Of a stretch of DNA of 64,000 bases, positions 32,541-40,825 are shown piece after piece. Source of the DNA: Candidatus Woesearchaeota archaeon CG10_big_fil_rev_8_21_14_0_10_45_16. GTDB lineage: Archaea; Nanobdellota; Nanobdellia; Woesearchaeales; GW2011-AR9. Made by a program: the position numbers and the translations under genes. Numbering within the stretch: the first letter of the stretch is position 1; each line of letters starts with the position of its first letter. The DNA lies in assembly GCA_002762785.1 (NCBI GenBank), contig PCXY01000005.1, positions 314,796-378,795 of the forward strand. The letters are read 5' to 3'. Under the pieces are notes generated by a model, which worked only from the letters and a program-made list of their open reading frames with translations, made no database searches and was not told the origin of the DNA.

Positions 32541-33480
32541 ATACGACCGCCAGAAACTTCTCCTGGGAGAAGAGAAGCAGAAGATCTTACAGGGCAAGAC
32601 GGCTGCGGTCGTCGGAGTCGGGGCTCTCGGTACAGTAGCGGCAGAACTGCTGGCCAGGGCCGGTGTATCGCTATTGTTGATAGACCGGGATGTAGTTGAG
32701 GAAAGTAATCTGCAACGTCAATTATTGTTTGATGAACAGGATGTAGGGAAGAGCAAAGCTATCGCGGCGAAGGAAAAATTAAGTAAAATAAATTCTTCAA
32801 TAACCATCATGGAAAAACCTGTCCAATTTGATAATCAGAATATCAAAATGCTAGATGACGTTGACATTGTACTAGACTGCACCGATAACTTGGAGACTAG
32901 ATTTTTGGTAAACGATCACTGCCGGAAACAGAAGATCCCTTGGATCTACGGAGCGGCCATCAAGACCTCCGGTTATGTCATGCCGATCGTTCCTGAAGGG
33001 CCTTGTCTAAGATGTTTCCTGAAAGAAGCTAACTTAGAAACCTGTGACACTGTTGGTGTGTTAAATACCGTAACGACCATCATCGCCGCTGAGCAAGCAA
33101 CTTTGGCCCTGAAAATCTTGCTGGGAGAAAATGTTGAACCGATCTTGTCATATCACGATGTCTGGAATGATGAACATAAAAAATTGATGATCACCAAGAA
33201 AGCTGGCTGTCCCGCCTGTAATGGTGTTTTTGAATATCTTGATAAGAAAGATACTGCTGTTTTAGTCAGGTTTTGCAGCGCCGGAAAGTTTCAGATCAGG
33301 GGAAACAAGCCAGACTTAGGATCTATCAAAGAAAGATGGAGTAAGATAGGCAAGGTCTACGGTGATGGACAGATGATCTGTTTCGGCAGCATCACCTTAT
33401 TTGAAGATGGAAGAGCTTTGGTAAGAGCTAAGACCAAAGAAGAGGCCTTGTCGATCTACTCTAGGCTTGTCGGAAATTAG
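32533..33480 (+). CDS. E1-like adenylyltransferase for the sulfur carrier (UbaA/MoeB/ThiF family)
   Basis: This 315-residue enzyme starts MDRYDRQKLLLGEEKQK. The nucleotide site is VVGVGALGTVAAELLARAG (about 29-47), followed by LIDRDVVEESNLQRQLLFDE. The catalytic Cys is probably in LETCDTVGVLNT (C174 region). Two CxxC pairs, CLRC and CPAC, bind zinc. It should activate the Gly-Gly tail of the carrier encoded two genes upstream. The C-terminal 80 residues form a small extra domain, not a rhodanese. The ATG at 32533 lies within the end of the thiolase gene. The 3' end overlaps the convergent ThiI-like gene by 20 bases. Confidence 0.9.
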   Translation: MDRYDRQKLLLGEEKQKILQGKTAAVVGVGALGTVAAELLARAGVSLLLIDRDVVEESNLQRQLLFDEQDVGKSKAIAAKEKLSKINSSITIMEKPVQFDNQNIKMLDDVDIVLDCTDNLETRFLVNDHCRKQKIPWIYGAAIKTSGYVMPIVPEGPCLRCFLKEANLETCDTVGVLNTVTTIIAAEQATLALKILLGENVEPILSYHDVWNDEHKKLMITKKAGCPACNGVFEYLDKKDTAVLVRFCSAGKFQIRGNKPDLGSIKERWSKIGKVYGDGQMICFGSITLFEDGRALVRAKTKEEALSIYSRLVGN

Positions 33481-34279
33481 AGAGTTGTTCCTTGATGTCT
33501 TCGTCACCATACGCGATAAGCGGCCGCATCGCTGGAAGGGAAAACTCATATCGGCCATATTTTTCAAAATTCTGGCCGCTGACGACAATGTTAGCCTTTT
33601 CTTTGACGGCAAGATCTTCGATCTCGCTTGCGTCTTTGATCATATGAAGTAAAAGCGGCCGGGGACTAAACTTTTGCAGCAGGTTGATGTCTCTGTCTTT
33701 GACAGATACAGGAACGATATCGGTGCCCCGCTTCATGAACAGTAATCCGGCCAGCAAACTGGCTTCCTCTTCCAAAAACAAGACCACTTTCCCCTCCACA
33801 CCCGTCGGTAATCCCCCGGAACAGACGACCTTGTCCACAAAGATAAAAGCCCCATCCTGGTTGATCTCAACGTTAAGTGTCTGAGGAGATTTCAGGCCGA
33901 AACGAAGATCGCTGTTCTCTTCGATATATTTGCCGACAAGAGAATTGATCTCAGGTGATTTGAGTGGAAAACGTTTATCGCTGCGCTGGGTCTCTACCCG
34001 AAAGCTGCCTGTTTTCCCTTTTAGGAGCTGGACGGCTGCCTGTTTTATCTCTTCTATGTCTTGCTGCGTCTTGACTGCCAGCGAATAAGACACTAAGCCA
34101 AAGACTCTCTTGAGAAGGTGGTGCTCTTCAAAATACGGCAGCAAAAGACGGCTGCGGATGTTTCGCGGTCGCTGACCGGTCATCTTCTCAATATTATTAA
34201 GAAGCCGTCTCTCAAAGACGCTGCGATTCTTCCCTTTCAGGAAGATCTCTCCATAGCGAAGCAGGACGTGAGTATACAT
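33461..34279 (-). CDS. ThiI-like THUMP protein lacking the PP-loop
   Basis: This 272-residue relative of the tRNA 4-thiouridine synthetase ThiI has the N-terminal ferredoxin-like part (VLLRYGEIFLKGKNRSVFER, 5-24). It also keeps the THUMP tRNA-binding domain (about 60-160) with SFRVETQRSDKRFPLKSPEI and VVCSGGLPTGVEGKV. Where active ThiI has the PP-loop SGGIDS, this protein reads LEEEAS (169-174), although the flanking V-V-L-F-L and AGLLFMKRG are kept. The rest of the catalytic domain is shortened by about 100 residues. It probably binds tRNA but cannot make adenylate by itself. The leaderless promoter is TTTTTAAAAG at about 34300-34310. Confidence 0.82.
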   Translation of the reverse strand: MYTHVLLRYGEIFLKGKNRSVFERRLLNNIEKMTGQRPRNIRSRLLLPYFEEHHLLKRVFGLVSYSLAVKTQQDIEEIKQAAVQLLKGKTGSFRVETQRSDKRFPLKSPEINSLVGKYIEENSDLRFGLKSPQTLNVEINQDGAFIFVDKVVCSGGLPTGVEGKVVLFLEEEASLLAGLLFMKRGTDIVPVSVKDRDINLLQKFSPRPLLLHMIKDASEIEDLAVKEKANIVVSGQNFEKYGRYEFSLPAMRPLIAYGDEDIKEQLSNFRQA

Positions 34280-34324
34280 ATTAGTATCCTGGAAAGAGGC
34301 TCTTTTAAAAACCTTCCGACGCTA

Positions 34325-34347
34325 TTTCCACCGGAAACCGGGGGGTG
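34325..34347 (+). promoter_or_regulatory. ORB-like Orc1/Cdc6 binding site between thiI-like and tbp
   Basis: TTTCC, three bases, GGAAAC and then a run of six G followed by TG matches the archaeal origin recognition box (TTCC-N3-GGAAAC with a downstream G-string). It lies about 110 bases upstream of the TBP start, and two further TATA-like boxes follow it. Confidence 0.6.
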
Positions 34348-34419
34348 CCATATATAAAGTATATGCTTCTCTGAAAATTTAGCAATTTATAAAGGCAATA
34401 TTTAAATAGAGGTGGCTGC

Positions 34420-34431
34420 TTTATAAATAAA
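34420..34431 (+). promoter_or_regulatory. TATA box of tbp
   Basis: CTTTATAAATAA lies about 30 bases before the ATG at 34457. It is followed by a GGGGGTCA ribosome site about four bases from the ATG. Because the TBP protein binds TATA boxes, autoregulation is possible. Confidence 0.55.
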
Positions 34432-34456
34432 ATATTACTTAAAACAGGGGGTCACA

Positions 34457-35032
34457 ATGGTAAAAGAAGTAAAAAAAGTTAAAGAAGGTAAAAAGAGCAT
34501 TCGTATCGTAAATATTGTTGTTTCTACTGCATTAGAAAAAGACATCCCATTAGAAAAGATGGCAGCGACATTGCCTAACACTGAATATAACCCAGAGCAG
34601 TTTCCAGGTCTTGTACTCAGGATAAAAGAGCCTAAGACGTCTGCTCTTATCTTCTCCAGCGGTAAGGTTGTCTGCACCGGCGCCAGAACACTGGAAGAAG
34701 TCGACAGAAGCATCCAGAGCATCATCAAAAGCCTTAAGAAACTGGATATCAATGTTACCATCAAACCGAAGATAACCGTCCAGAACATCGTTGCTTCGGG
34801 TAGTATCGGTATGGACTTAAACCTGAACGTCCTCGGTATCAAGTTGCCGAACACGGAATACGAACCGGAACAGTTCCCGGGCCTGGTCCACAAGCTGAAA
34901 GGCACCAATGCAACGTTCCTGCTGTTCAGCAACGGTAAGATCGTCTGTACCGGCACCAAGACCGAAGAGCAAGTTAACGAAGCCACCGATAAGCTTATCG
35001 AGAACCTTCAGAAACTTCTCCAGAAGAAATAA
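34457..35032 (+). CDS. tbp: TATA-box-binding protein
   Basis: This 191-residue general transcription factor recognises archaeal TATA boxes and bends DNA to recruit TFB and RNA polymerase. It consists of two imperfect repeats of about 90 residues. Repeat one has NTEYNPEQFPGLVLRIKEPK and SALIFSSGKVVCTGARTLEE. Repeat two has NTEYEPEQFPGLVHKLKGTN and TFLLFSNGKIVCTGTKTEEQ. The intercalating phenylalanine positions are kept. A short lysine-rich leader (about 15 residues) is unusual but mild. The gene stands alone, with its own promoter and a T-rich terminator. Confidence 0.96.
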   Translation: MVKEVKKVKEGKKSIRIVNIVVSTALEKDIPLEKMAATLPNTEYNPEQFPGLVLRIKEPKTSALIFSSGKVVCTGARTLEEVDRSIQSIIKSLKKLDINVTIKPKITVQNIVASGSIGMDLNLNVLGIKLPNTEYEPEQFPGLVHKLKGTNATFLLFSNGKIVCTGTKTEEQVNEATDKLIENLQKLLQKK

Positions 35033-35036
35033 GCTT

Positions 35037-35084
35037 TTTGCTTTCTTTTTATCTTGATTGTTCTTCTTTTTTTATCTTTTTCAT
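35037..35084 (+). terminator. T-rich terminator after tbp
   Basis: Several T runs of four to seven (TTTTT, CTTTTTAT, CTTTTTTT, CTTTTTC) directly follow the tbp stop, a typical archaeal termination region. Confidence 0.55.
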
Positions 35085-35087
35085 AGC

Positions 35088-35147
35088 AGTCTGGATCGAC
35101 AGACTACAGTTTGTCTGATAATGGCGTAAATGTGCTCTAAAACGCCA
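35088..35147. ncRNA. candidate structured element between tbp and mcm
   Basis: AGTCTG (35088-35093) pairs with CAGACT (35100-35105), and TGGCGT (35122-35127) pairs with ACGCCA (35142-35147). An alternative fold pairs CAGAC with GTCTG. Two perfect hairpins within 60 bases in a non-coding gap suggest a small RNA or a switch-like element, but no family is recognised and no clear promoter is seen. Confidence 0.25.
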
Positions 35148-35240
35148 AGTGAGACCATAAACAAGCTTCTTTCATGATGCCAGTACTGTATACAAAAAGA
35201 TATAAAGGCCTTGCGCTCCTGCCATGATCGGGGGTTTCTC

Positions 35241-37262
35241 ATGGAAGTTGACGAGCAAATAAAGATATTTCAGGAATTCATCGAGCAGAATTATTACCCT
35301 CAACTGCTGGAAGCGGTGCGTAAAGGACAAAGCCACCTGGTTCTTGATTTTGCGGAACTGGTCAAGTTCAATACCGAGATCGTGGAAGACCTGCTGGAAA
35401 CACCAGAAGAGGTGTTAAAAGCCGGCGAGATCGCCGTCAAGGAATTTGACCTGCCAAGAAAGATCACCCGTTTCTCCCTTAGATTCTTTAACCTTCCTGA
35501 TTCGCAGAAGATCCTTATCGGCGAGATGCGTAGCAAGCACCTTAACAAGTTTGTCTGGACCGAGGGTATCGTCAGACAAAAGTCGGATGTGCGGCCTCAC
35601 GTTACGGTCGCCAAGTTTGAATGTCCTTCCTGCGGCAACATCCTTAACGTGATGCAACTTGACAAAAAATATAAAGAGCCGACGCGCTGCGGCTGCGGGC
35701 GCAAGGGGAAATTTAGAGAGATCTCCAAAGAGCTGGTCGACGGACAAGGATTAGTGTTGGAAGAATCGCCGGACGATCTCGATGGATCACAGCCGAAGAG
35801 GATCAACGTTTTTCTGAAAGGAGACTTGGTTTCGCCCATCTCTGAGAAGAAAAGCAGCCCTGGTTCGAAAGTACAGCTGTTCGGCTGGCTGGCGGAAGTA
35901 CCGATAACCTTGCGCACCGGCGGACAAGCCACCAAGTTTGACCTTGTCCTGGAAGCCAACTATCTGCTGCCTTTGCAGGATGATTCTGCTGATCTTAAGA
36001 TCACTGAAAAAGAGCTGGAACAGATCAAAGAGATCGCTAAAGGAGAAAACCCTCTTTTCTCGCTGGCCAGCAGCATGGCTCCGTCTATTTATGGGCATGA
36101 TAAAATTAAAGAAGCGTTAGTATTGCAATTAGCTGGCGGTTGTCGTAAGGAGAGACCCGACGGTGTTGTAACCAGAGGAGATATGCATATGCTCCTTATT
36201 GGAGATCCGGGATCAGGAAAATCACAATTATTGAAACGAATCACGGCCATCGCGCCGAAAGCAAGGTTCACCAGTGGAAAGAGCGCCACGGGGGCTGGCC
36301 TGACTGCTTCCGTCGTTAAAGACGAATTCTTAGGTGGTTGGAGTTTAGAAGCAGGTACTTTGGTCTTGGCTAACCGCGGTTTCGCGATCATCGACGAGTT
36401 AGACAAGATGGGAAAAGAAGACCGTTCCGCCTTACACGAGGCGCTTGAACAGCAGACTATCAGCATCGCTAAAGCCAACATCCAAGCTACGCTGCGCTGC
36501 GAAACGACTGTGCTGGCAGCAGCCAATCCTAAGTTCGGCCGCTTTGATCCCTACGATCTGGTCGCTAATCAGATAAACCTGCCGCCGACGTTGATCAACC
36601 GGTTCGACCTGATCTTCCCAGTAAAGGACCTGCCGCACCGTGAGAAAGACGAGAAGATGGCTGATTTCATATTGAAGCTTCACCAAAGTCCTGAATCGGC
36701 AGTGGCCGATATCCCCTCAGAACTGATGCGAAAATATTTTGCCTACATTCGCAAGAACATGCATCCGCAGATGACCAACACCGCAGTTGATGAGATCAAA
36801 AATTATTATATCACCATGCGTAATTCTGGAAAAGGCGAAGAAGCAGGAATGAAAAGCATCCCCATCACGGCCCGGCAGCTGGAAGGACTGGTACGTCTTT
36901 CTGAAGCTGCGGCCAAGGTACGGCTTTCAACTAAGGTGACGAAACAAGATGCGCAAAAAGCCATCGAGCTGGTCGATTACTGCCTTAACCAGATCGCCAA
37001 AGATTCGGAAACCGGACAGATCGATATCGACCGCCTCGGAGGAAGGATGACTGCTTCCCAGAGAGGGGGCATCAGCGTCATCAAAGAGATCATCCATGCT
37101 CTCGAAGAGCAGACCAATGAAAAGATCATCCCGATCGAAAATATTGTTGAGGCGGCTAAAGAGAAGAGCCTAAGCCAGGAGAAAGTGGAAGAGGCTCTTG
37201 AAAAATTACGGCGCTCTGGTGATATCTTCGAACCAAAACGTGGTTTTATCCAAAGACTATAG
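35241..37262 (+). CDS. mcm: replicative DNA helicase MCM
   Basis: This 673-residue hexameric helicase unwinds DNA ahead of the fork. The order is an N-terminal domain with a zinc site (FECPSCGN at about 131-138, then CGCGRKG), an OB-fold region, and an AAA+ module with Walker A GDPGSGKS (about 326-333), Walker B FAIIDELDKM, sensor 1 AAANPKFGR and arginine finger LINRFDLIF. A C-terminal winged helix ends the protein. All motifs are intact, with no intein. The ATG at 35241 follows a GGGGGT ribosome site, and a TATA-like AGATATAAAGG lies near 35199. It runs into the OB-fold gene 12 bases downstream. Confidence 0.96.
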   Translation: MEVDEQIKIFQEFIEQNYYPQLLEAVRKGQSHLVLDFAELVKFNTEIVEDLLETPEEVLKAGEIAVKEFDLPRKITRFSLRFFNLPDSQKILIGEMRSKHLNKFVWTEGIVRQKSDVRPHVTVAKFECPSCGNILNVMQLDKKYKEPTRCGCGRKGKFREISKELVDGQGLVLEESPDDLDGSQPKRINVFLKGDLVSPISEKKSSPGSKVQLFGWLAEVPITLRTGGQATKFDLVLEANYLLPLQDDSADLKITEKELEQIKEIAKGENPLFSLASSMAPSIYGHDKIKEALVLQLAGGCRKERPDGVVTRGDMHMLLIGDPGSGKSQLLKRITAIAPKARFTSGKSATGAGLTASVVKDEFLGGWSLEAGTLVLANRGFAIIDELDKMGKEDRSALHEALEQQTISIAKANIQATLRCETTVLAAANPKFGRFDPYDLVANQINLPPTLINRFDLIFPVKDLPHREKDEKMADFILKLHQSPESAVADIPSELMRKYFAYIRKNMHPQMTNTAVDEIKNYYITMRNSGKGEEAGMKSIPITARQLEGLVRLSEAAAKVRLSTKVTKQDAQKAIELVDYCLNQIAKDSETGQIDIDRLGGRMTASQRGGISVIKEIIHALEEQTNEKIIPIENIVEAAKEKSLSQEKVEEALEKLRRSGDIFEPKRGFIQRL

Positions 37263-37274
37263 GTTTTGATAAAG

Positions 37275-37943
37275 ATGGAAAAGACAAATTATCTTAGGCA
37301 CCCTGCAGTGAAGACGACGATACGTTCCATCATTAAAGGTCGCTTCGTCCAGGAGAACGATCAGAACCCAAATTATATCTTGACTGAAGAGCAGGAAAAG
37401 ATCTACCGCTTTAATGTTGTTGCGGTTGTCGTCCAGAAAGAAAACGTGGGATCTATCAGCAACCTGCTCCTTGATGACGGCAGCGGACGTATCATCCTTC
37501 GTTCGTTCGAAGAAAGCCGGGCGATTGAATCTCTGCAGGTCGGCGAAGCCGTACTGTGTATCGGCAAGGTTCGAGCCTACAATGAAGAAAAATATCTTTC
37601 TCCGGAGATCGTCAAGAAAGTTGATGTGGCCTGGCTGAAAGTAAGGAATCTCGAGTGCCCACATCCTGTTGAGATGGAAGGAGCGGCAGAAGAGCCGGCT
37701 GCAGAAGAAGAGTTGCCGACAGATGAGCAGGAAGAAGAGATAGAGGATCTGCCGCAACAGAACTTGCAGCTGCCTCACGATAAGATCAATAATCTTATCA
37801 AAGAACTGGACGCCGGCAGCGGCGCTCTGATTGAAGAGATTATAGAGAAATCGCCCTTACAAGATACTGAAAAGATTCTAGAAAAGATGATGGAGAGCGG
37901 CGAGATTTTTCAATGCCAGCCCGGCCGGGTGAAAGTGTTGTGA
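37275..37943 (+). CDS. OB-fold RPA-associated protein (RPA32-like)
   Basis: This 222-residue protein has an N-terminal OB fold at about 35-125, with FNVVAVVVQKENVGSISNLL and LLDDGSGRIILRSFE, the same D-D-G-S-G-R pattern as RPA. An acidic linker at about 130-160 (EEPAAEEELPTDEQEEEIED) and a C-terminal winged-helix-like part with IIEKSPLQDTEKILEKMMES follow. This layout (OB, acidic linker, winged helix) is that of the RPA32 subunit or archaeal RPA-associated proteins. ATG 37275 is used; TTG 37266 is the alternative. It is co-transcribed with mcm. Confidence 0.82.
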   Translation: MEKTNYLRHPAVKTTIRSIIKGRFVQENDQNPNYILTEEQEKIYRFNVVAVVVQKENVGSISNLLLDDGSGRIILRSFEESRAIESLQVGEAVLCIGKVRAYNEEKYLSPEIVKKVDVAWLKVRNLECPHPVEMEGAAEEPAAEEELPTDEQEEEIEDLPQQNLQLPHDKINNLIKELDAGSGALIEEIIEKSPLQDTEKILEKMMESGEIFQCQPGRVKVL

Positions 37944-37957
37944 TCTTGTTGTGATTC

Positions 37958-38818
37958 TCATGCAAACAATGCCGGCGTGATAAACACCTCAACTACTGCA
38001 GCCACGAAAAGGATGCCTAGGCTGATGAGGACCATATCTAACACATCGATCAATACCCGGTCTTCTTGAAAATTGTGTTTGATCAAAGCCACCGAGATGA
38101 TGCCCCCAGCCAACCCTGCAACAAAATATGCAGCAATCTCTAGGATGCCGTGGGTCATGTAGCGGAAGAAACCATGGGTCACAGATGAAAAATAGACAGA
38201 TAAGGTGGTGGCACCAGTAAGGTTGATAGCTTCGGAAACATTGTTACGGACAATACTGCCGAACGCCGCAGCGATGACCGAAGAGTTCCAAGTGAGGATG
38301 AACAAGGCGCCAGTACCATATAATAAAGAGAATACTAAGCAGAAGAAAAGCACTTTGATGTTGTTCATAAAGATCCTATTCAAAAAATCGAGCCGGGTGA
38401 TGCCACCCGTAAGACTAGCCTGAAGGTTGCTATTGACACTGATGATGGCCTGCTCCTGTAAAGCGAAGGTGGTCTGGACCGTCGCTTCCGGCAGGAAAAC
38501 ATAACAGGCAGTAAGGCCCAAAGTGGTGCCGAAAAAAAGGAAGAGCAAGAACAATAACACTTTGGAATGCTCTTTAAGAAGGCTCCACTCCCCTTGATAG
38601 CTAAGGTCGAGATCAAGCTCTTCTTCGTTTTTGATAGTTACGTAAAGCATCGGCAGCAAAGAAAGGACGATCAGAAAGACCAGCAGCAGACTGGCTCCTT
38701 CTTTAAAGACAACGTTTGACAGTAAGACGGCGACTAATGAGTTGAAGAAACCTGCGAAAAACATCTCCCAAGGCCTTCTTTTAAGAGCGAAAGGATTAAG
38801 CAGCGATTCCAAAACCAT
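37958..38818 (-). CDS. SpoIIM-family (DUF95) membrane protein
   Basis: This 286-residue protein has about six membrane helices (LLVFLIVLSLLPMLYVTI, VLLFLLFLFFGTTLGLTACY, VLFFCLVFSLLYGTGALFIL, GILEIAAYFVAGLAGGIISV, VLIDVLDMVLISLGILFVAA). Its arrangement, including FFRYMTHGILEIAAYFVAGL, is typical of stage II sporulation protein M relatives. In bacteria these act in membrane engulfment or envelope remodelling. In archaea they are frequent but unstudied. A TATA box at about 38841-38852 gives leaderless spacing. The gene points away from the probable origin. Confidence 0.85.
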   Translation of the reverse strand: MVLESLLNPFALKRRPWEMFFAGFFNSLVAVLLSNVVFKEGASLLLVFLIVLSLLPMLYVTIKNEEELDLDLSYQGEWSLLKEHSKVLLFLLFLFFGTTLGLTACYVFLPEATVQTTFALQEQAIISVNSNLQASLTGGITRLDFLNRIFMNNIKVLFFCLVFSLLYGTGALFILTWNSSVIAAAFGSIVRNNVSEAINLTGATTLSVYFSSVTHGFFRYMTHGILEIAAYFVAGLAGGIISVALIKHNFQEDRVLIDVLDMVLISLGILFVAAVVEVFITPALFA

Positions 38819-38881
38819 AGCTACACAAAGTGTTCTTCATTATATAAACATTTCTTACTAAAGGGTTTCCCGGTTTTTCCT

Positions 38882-38904
38882 GCCCCCTTGGTTTCCGATG
38901 GAAG
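38882..38904 (-). promoter_or_regulatory. ORB-like Orc1/Cdc6 binding site 1
   Basis: On the minus strand: CTTCC, three bases, GGAAAC, then AAGGGGG. This fits the archaeal origin recognition box, with its dyad half and G-string. Confidence 0.65.
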
Positions 38905-39511
38905 TCTTTCTCAGAAGAAAAAAGTATTCTGACGGCTTGGTTTTTTGTTTTTATTGGATGAAAAAGGTTGGTGGGAGTTAGTTTTAGAGAAAAAAAAGAC
39001 CAAAAAGACAATAGAAAAGATTTACTACGATCAATTTCCGGTAGAAAAAATAAGATGTTAAGCGTAATCAACGATAGTGGTGCTGCAAATATGAGACAGA
39101 ACTGTTCTTAAAATTGTTTTGACCGGTCCAAATAACTAACTGTTCCCTTTCTTCTTCTTTCTTCTATTCTTTTCCTTTTCTTTCTTCTTCTGTCTCTTCA
39201 TCTCATCAACCATCAAAAAAATCAATCACCGGCCTTTCTTTTTTAATCTTATTATTATTATTTACTATATTGAAAATAATATATAATATATATAATAAAA
39301 AACAAAATACTTTTTACTCAAAGAGAGAATCTTGACTACTTCAGACAGTTTTCAACGAACAGTACCTAATGTTAAAATAGAGTGCATCTTTACGGCTGCT
39401 CCTGAGAGAAAGTCGTCACTACTTACTAATTCAACGATAACTATTTATAGAAGCTCCACCAGAAACAAGGGTGTCTGGTATATAGCTGACGATTGTTATT
39501 TCCTATTTCAG

Positions 39512-39524
39512 CATAGTTTATATA
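39512..39524 (+). promoter_or_regulatory. TATA box of orc1/cdc6
   Basis: AGTTTATATAAAT lies about 85 bases before the orc1 ATG. The transcript would start near 39545 and carry the second ORB-like site in its leader region. Confidence 0.45.
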
Positions 39525-39576
39525 AATTTGGTCTGGACAGAGTGATGACAACAACAAAACCACAACAAGGTTGTTG

Positions 39577-39600
39577 TTTCCATACGAAATGAAGGGGGTG
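39577..39600 (+). promoter_or_regulatory. ORB-like Orc1/Cdc6 binding site 2
   Basis: TTTCC, three bases, GAAAT, then GAAGGGGGTG resembles the ORB consensus with one change in the inner dyad. The GGGGGTG end lies four bases before the orc1 ATG and also serves as the ribosome site. Just upstream, ACAACAAGGTTGTTGT is a near-palindrome (39562-39577). Confidence 0.55.
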
Positions 39601-39604
39601 CAGT

Positions 39605-40804
39605 ATGGGGATAAGTAATTTTTTTGAAAATTATTTGAAAAAGGACTCTTTTTTTGTCGACAAGTCCGTACTTTTGTCTTCCTACATGCCCGAAGAAGTA
39701 ATCTTTAGGGAAAACCTGATCCAGGAAGCGGCCAATATCCTGGCTCCTGCCCTTAGGGAAGAGAAACCATCTAATCTTTTTGTTTACGGCAAGACCGGCA
39801 CCGGCAAGACCCTCTCTGTGAAATATCTGCTGCGAACGATGAAAGAGATTGCTGAGAAAAACAACATCAATATCGTCTCGATCTATATCAACTGCAAGCT
39901 GAAGAGGGTTGCCGACACCGAATATCGGCTTATCGCCCGGCTTATCAAAGAGTTTGGGGAAGAAGTTCCGGCCACCGGCTTACCGACAGATGAGGTTTAT
40001 AATATATTTTACACCTTGCTTGACAAGAAGAAACAAGTGGTCCTTCTGGTGTTGGATGAGATAGACCAGCTTACTAAGAAGATCGGTGACGAGATATTAT
40101 ACAACTTGACTCGGATCAATGCCGAGCTAAAAAACTCACAGATCTGTCTCATCGGCATCTCCAACAGCCTCATATTCTCAGAAAATCTTGATCCGCGTGT
40201 GAGAAGCAGTCTTTCGGAGGAAGAATTGATCTTTCCTCCTTATAACGCCTTGCAGATCCAGGACATCCTCCGTAAAAGAGGAACGATTGCGTTCAAGGAA
40301 GGCGCCGTTGAGGCCGGTCTGATAGAGAAGTGTGCTGCCTATGCTGCGCGCGAACATGGGGATGTCCGCAGAGCCATAGACCTTTTGCGGGTGGCCGGCG
40401 AATTAGCCGAACGTGCCGGCTCGCAGACTATCCCTATAACTTATCTTGATGAAGCAGAGAGAAAAGTGGAATCAGACCGCATCATCAATGCCACCATCAG
40501 CCAACCCAAACAGTTCCAGAGTGTCCTTTATGCGTTGTTATATGTCTCTCCACAGAAAAAGAACTTCTTTACCGGTGAGATCTACGAGGTATACCAAGGG
40601 GTCTGTCGCAAATGTCGGCTTAACGTGCTGACCCAGCGTCGTGTTTCCGATATCCTGGCAGAACTTGATATGTTAGGCATCATCAACGCCAAGATCATCT
40701 CCAAAGGTAGATACGGGCGCACCCGGGAAATTTCTCTTTCGCTGGAAGAAGGCCTGGAACGGCGTCTGCGTGAAGTTCTGGAAAAATCACTGGGCTTGGC
40801 ATAA
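39605..40804 (+). CDS. cdc6: origin-binding initiator Orc1/Cdc6
   Basis: This 399-residue AAA+ protein binds origin recognition boxes and loads the MCM helicase. Walker A is YGKTGTGKTLSVKYLL (about 56-71), Walker B is VLLVLDEIDQL (about 141-151), and sensor 1 is CLIGISNSLIF. Sensor 2 is HGDVRRAIDLLRVAGELAE (about 257-275). The C-terminal winged helix with RVSDILAELDMLGIINAKI contacts DNA. All parts are present at normal length. Placement next to inverted ORB-like sites supports an origin here. It is followed after 21 bases by the PolD small subunit gene, so initiator and polymerase may be one transcript. Confidence 0.95.
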   Translation: MGISNFFENYLKKDSFFVDKSVLLSSYMPEEVIFRENLIQEAANILAPALREEKPSNLFVYGKTGTGKTLSVKYLLRTMKEIAEKNNINIVSIYINCKLKRVADTEYRLIARLIKEFGEEVPATGLPTDEVYNIFYTLLDKKKQVVLLVLDEIDQLTKKIGDEILYNLTRINAELKNSQICLIGISNSLIFSENLDPRVRSSLSEEELIFPPYNALQIQDILRKRGTIAFKEGAVEAGLIEKCAAYAAREHGDVRRAIDLLRVAGELAERAGSQTIPITYLDEAERKVESDRIINATISQPKQFQSVLYALLYVSPQKKNFFTGEIYEVYQGVCRKCRLNVLTQRRVSDILAELDMLGIINAKIISKGRYGRTREISLSLEEGLERRLREVLEKSLGLA

Positions 40805-40825
40805 GCACCTTATTTTATCATTACT

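Larger units (their letters stand above)
38819..39604. other. probable chromosomal replication origin region
   Basis: This 786-base gap directly precedes orc1/cdc6. It contains an ORB-like site on the minus strand (38882-38904), a weak half site TTTCCGGTAGAAA (39035-39047) and a long polypyrimidine tract (about 39138-39203). A very A/T-rich core (about 39240-39310, with repeated ATAT and TATTAT) is a candidate unwinding element. An ORB-like site in the opposite orientation abuts the orc1 start (39577-39600). A short frame at 39332-39592 starts at TTG and looks non-coding. Confidence 0.7.

Noticed and set aside
39332-39592. 86-codon plus-strand frame in the origin region
   Set aside because: It starts at TTG, has no ribosome site, no recognisable fold, and overlaps the orc1 promoter and an ORB-like site.
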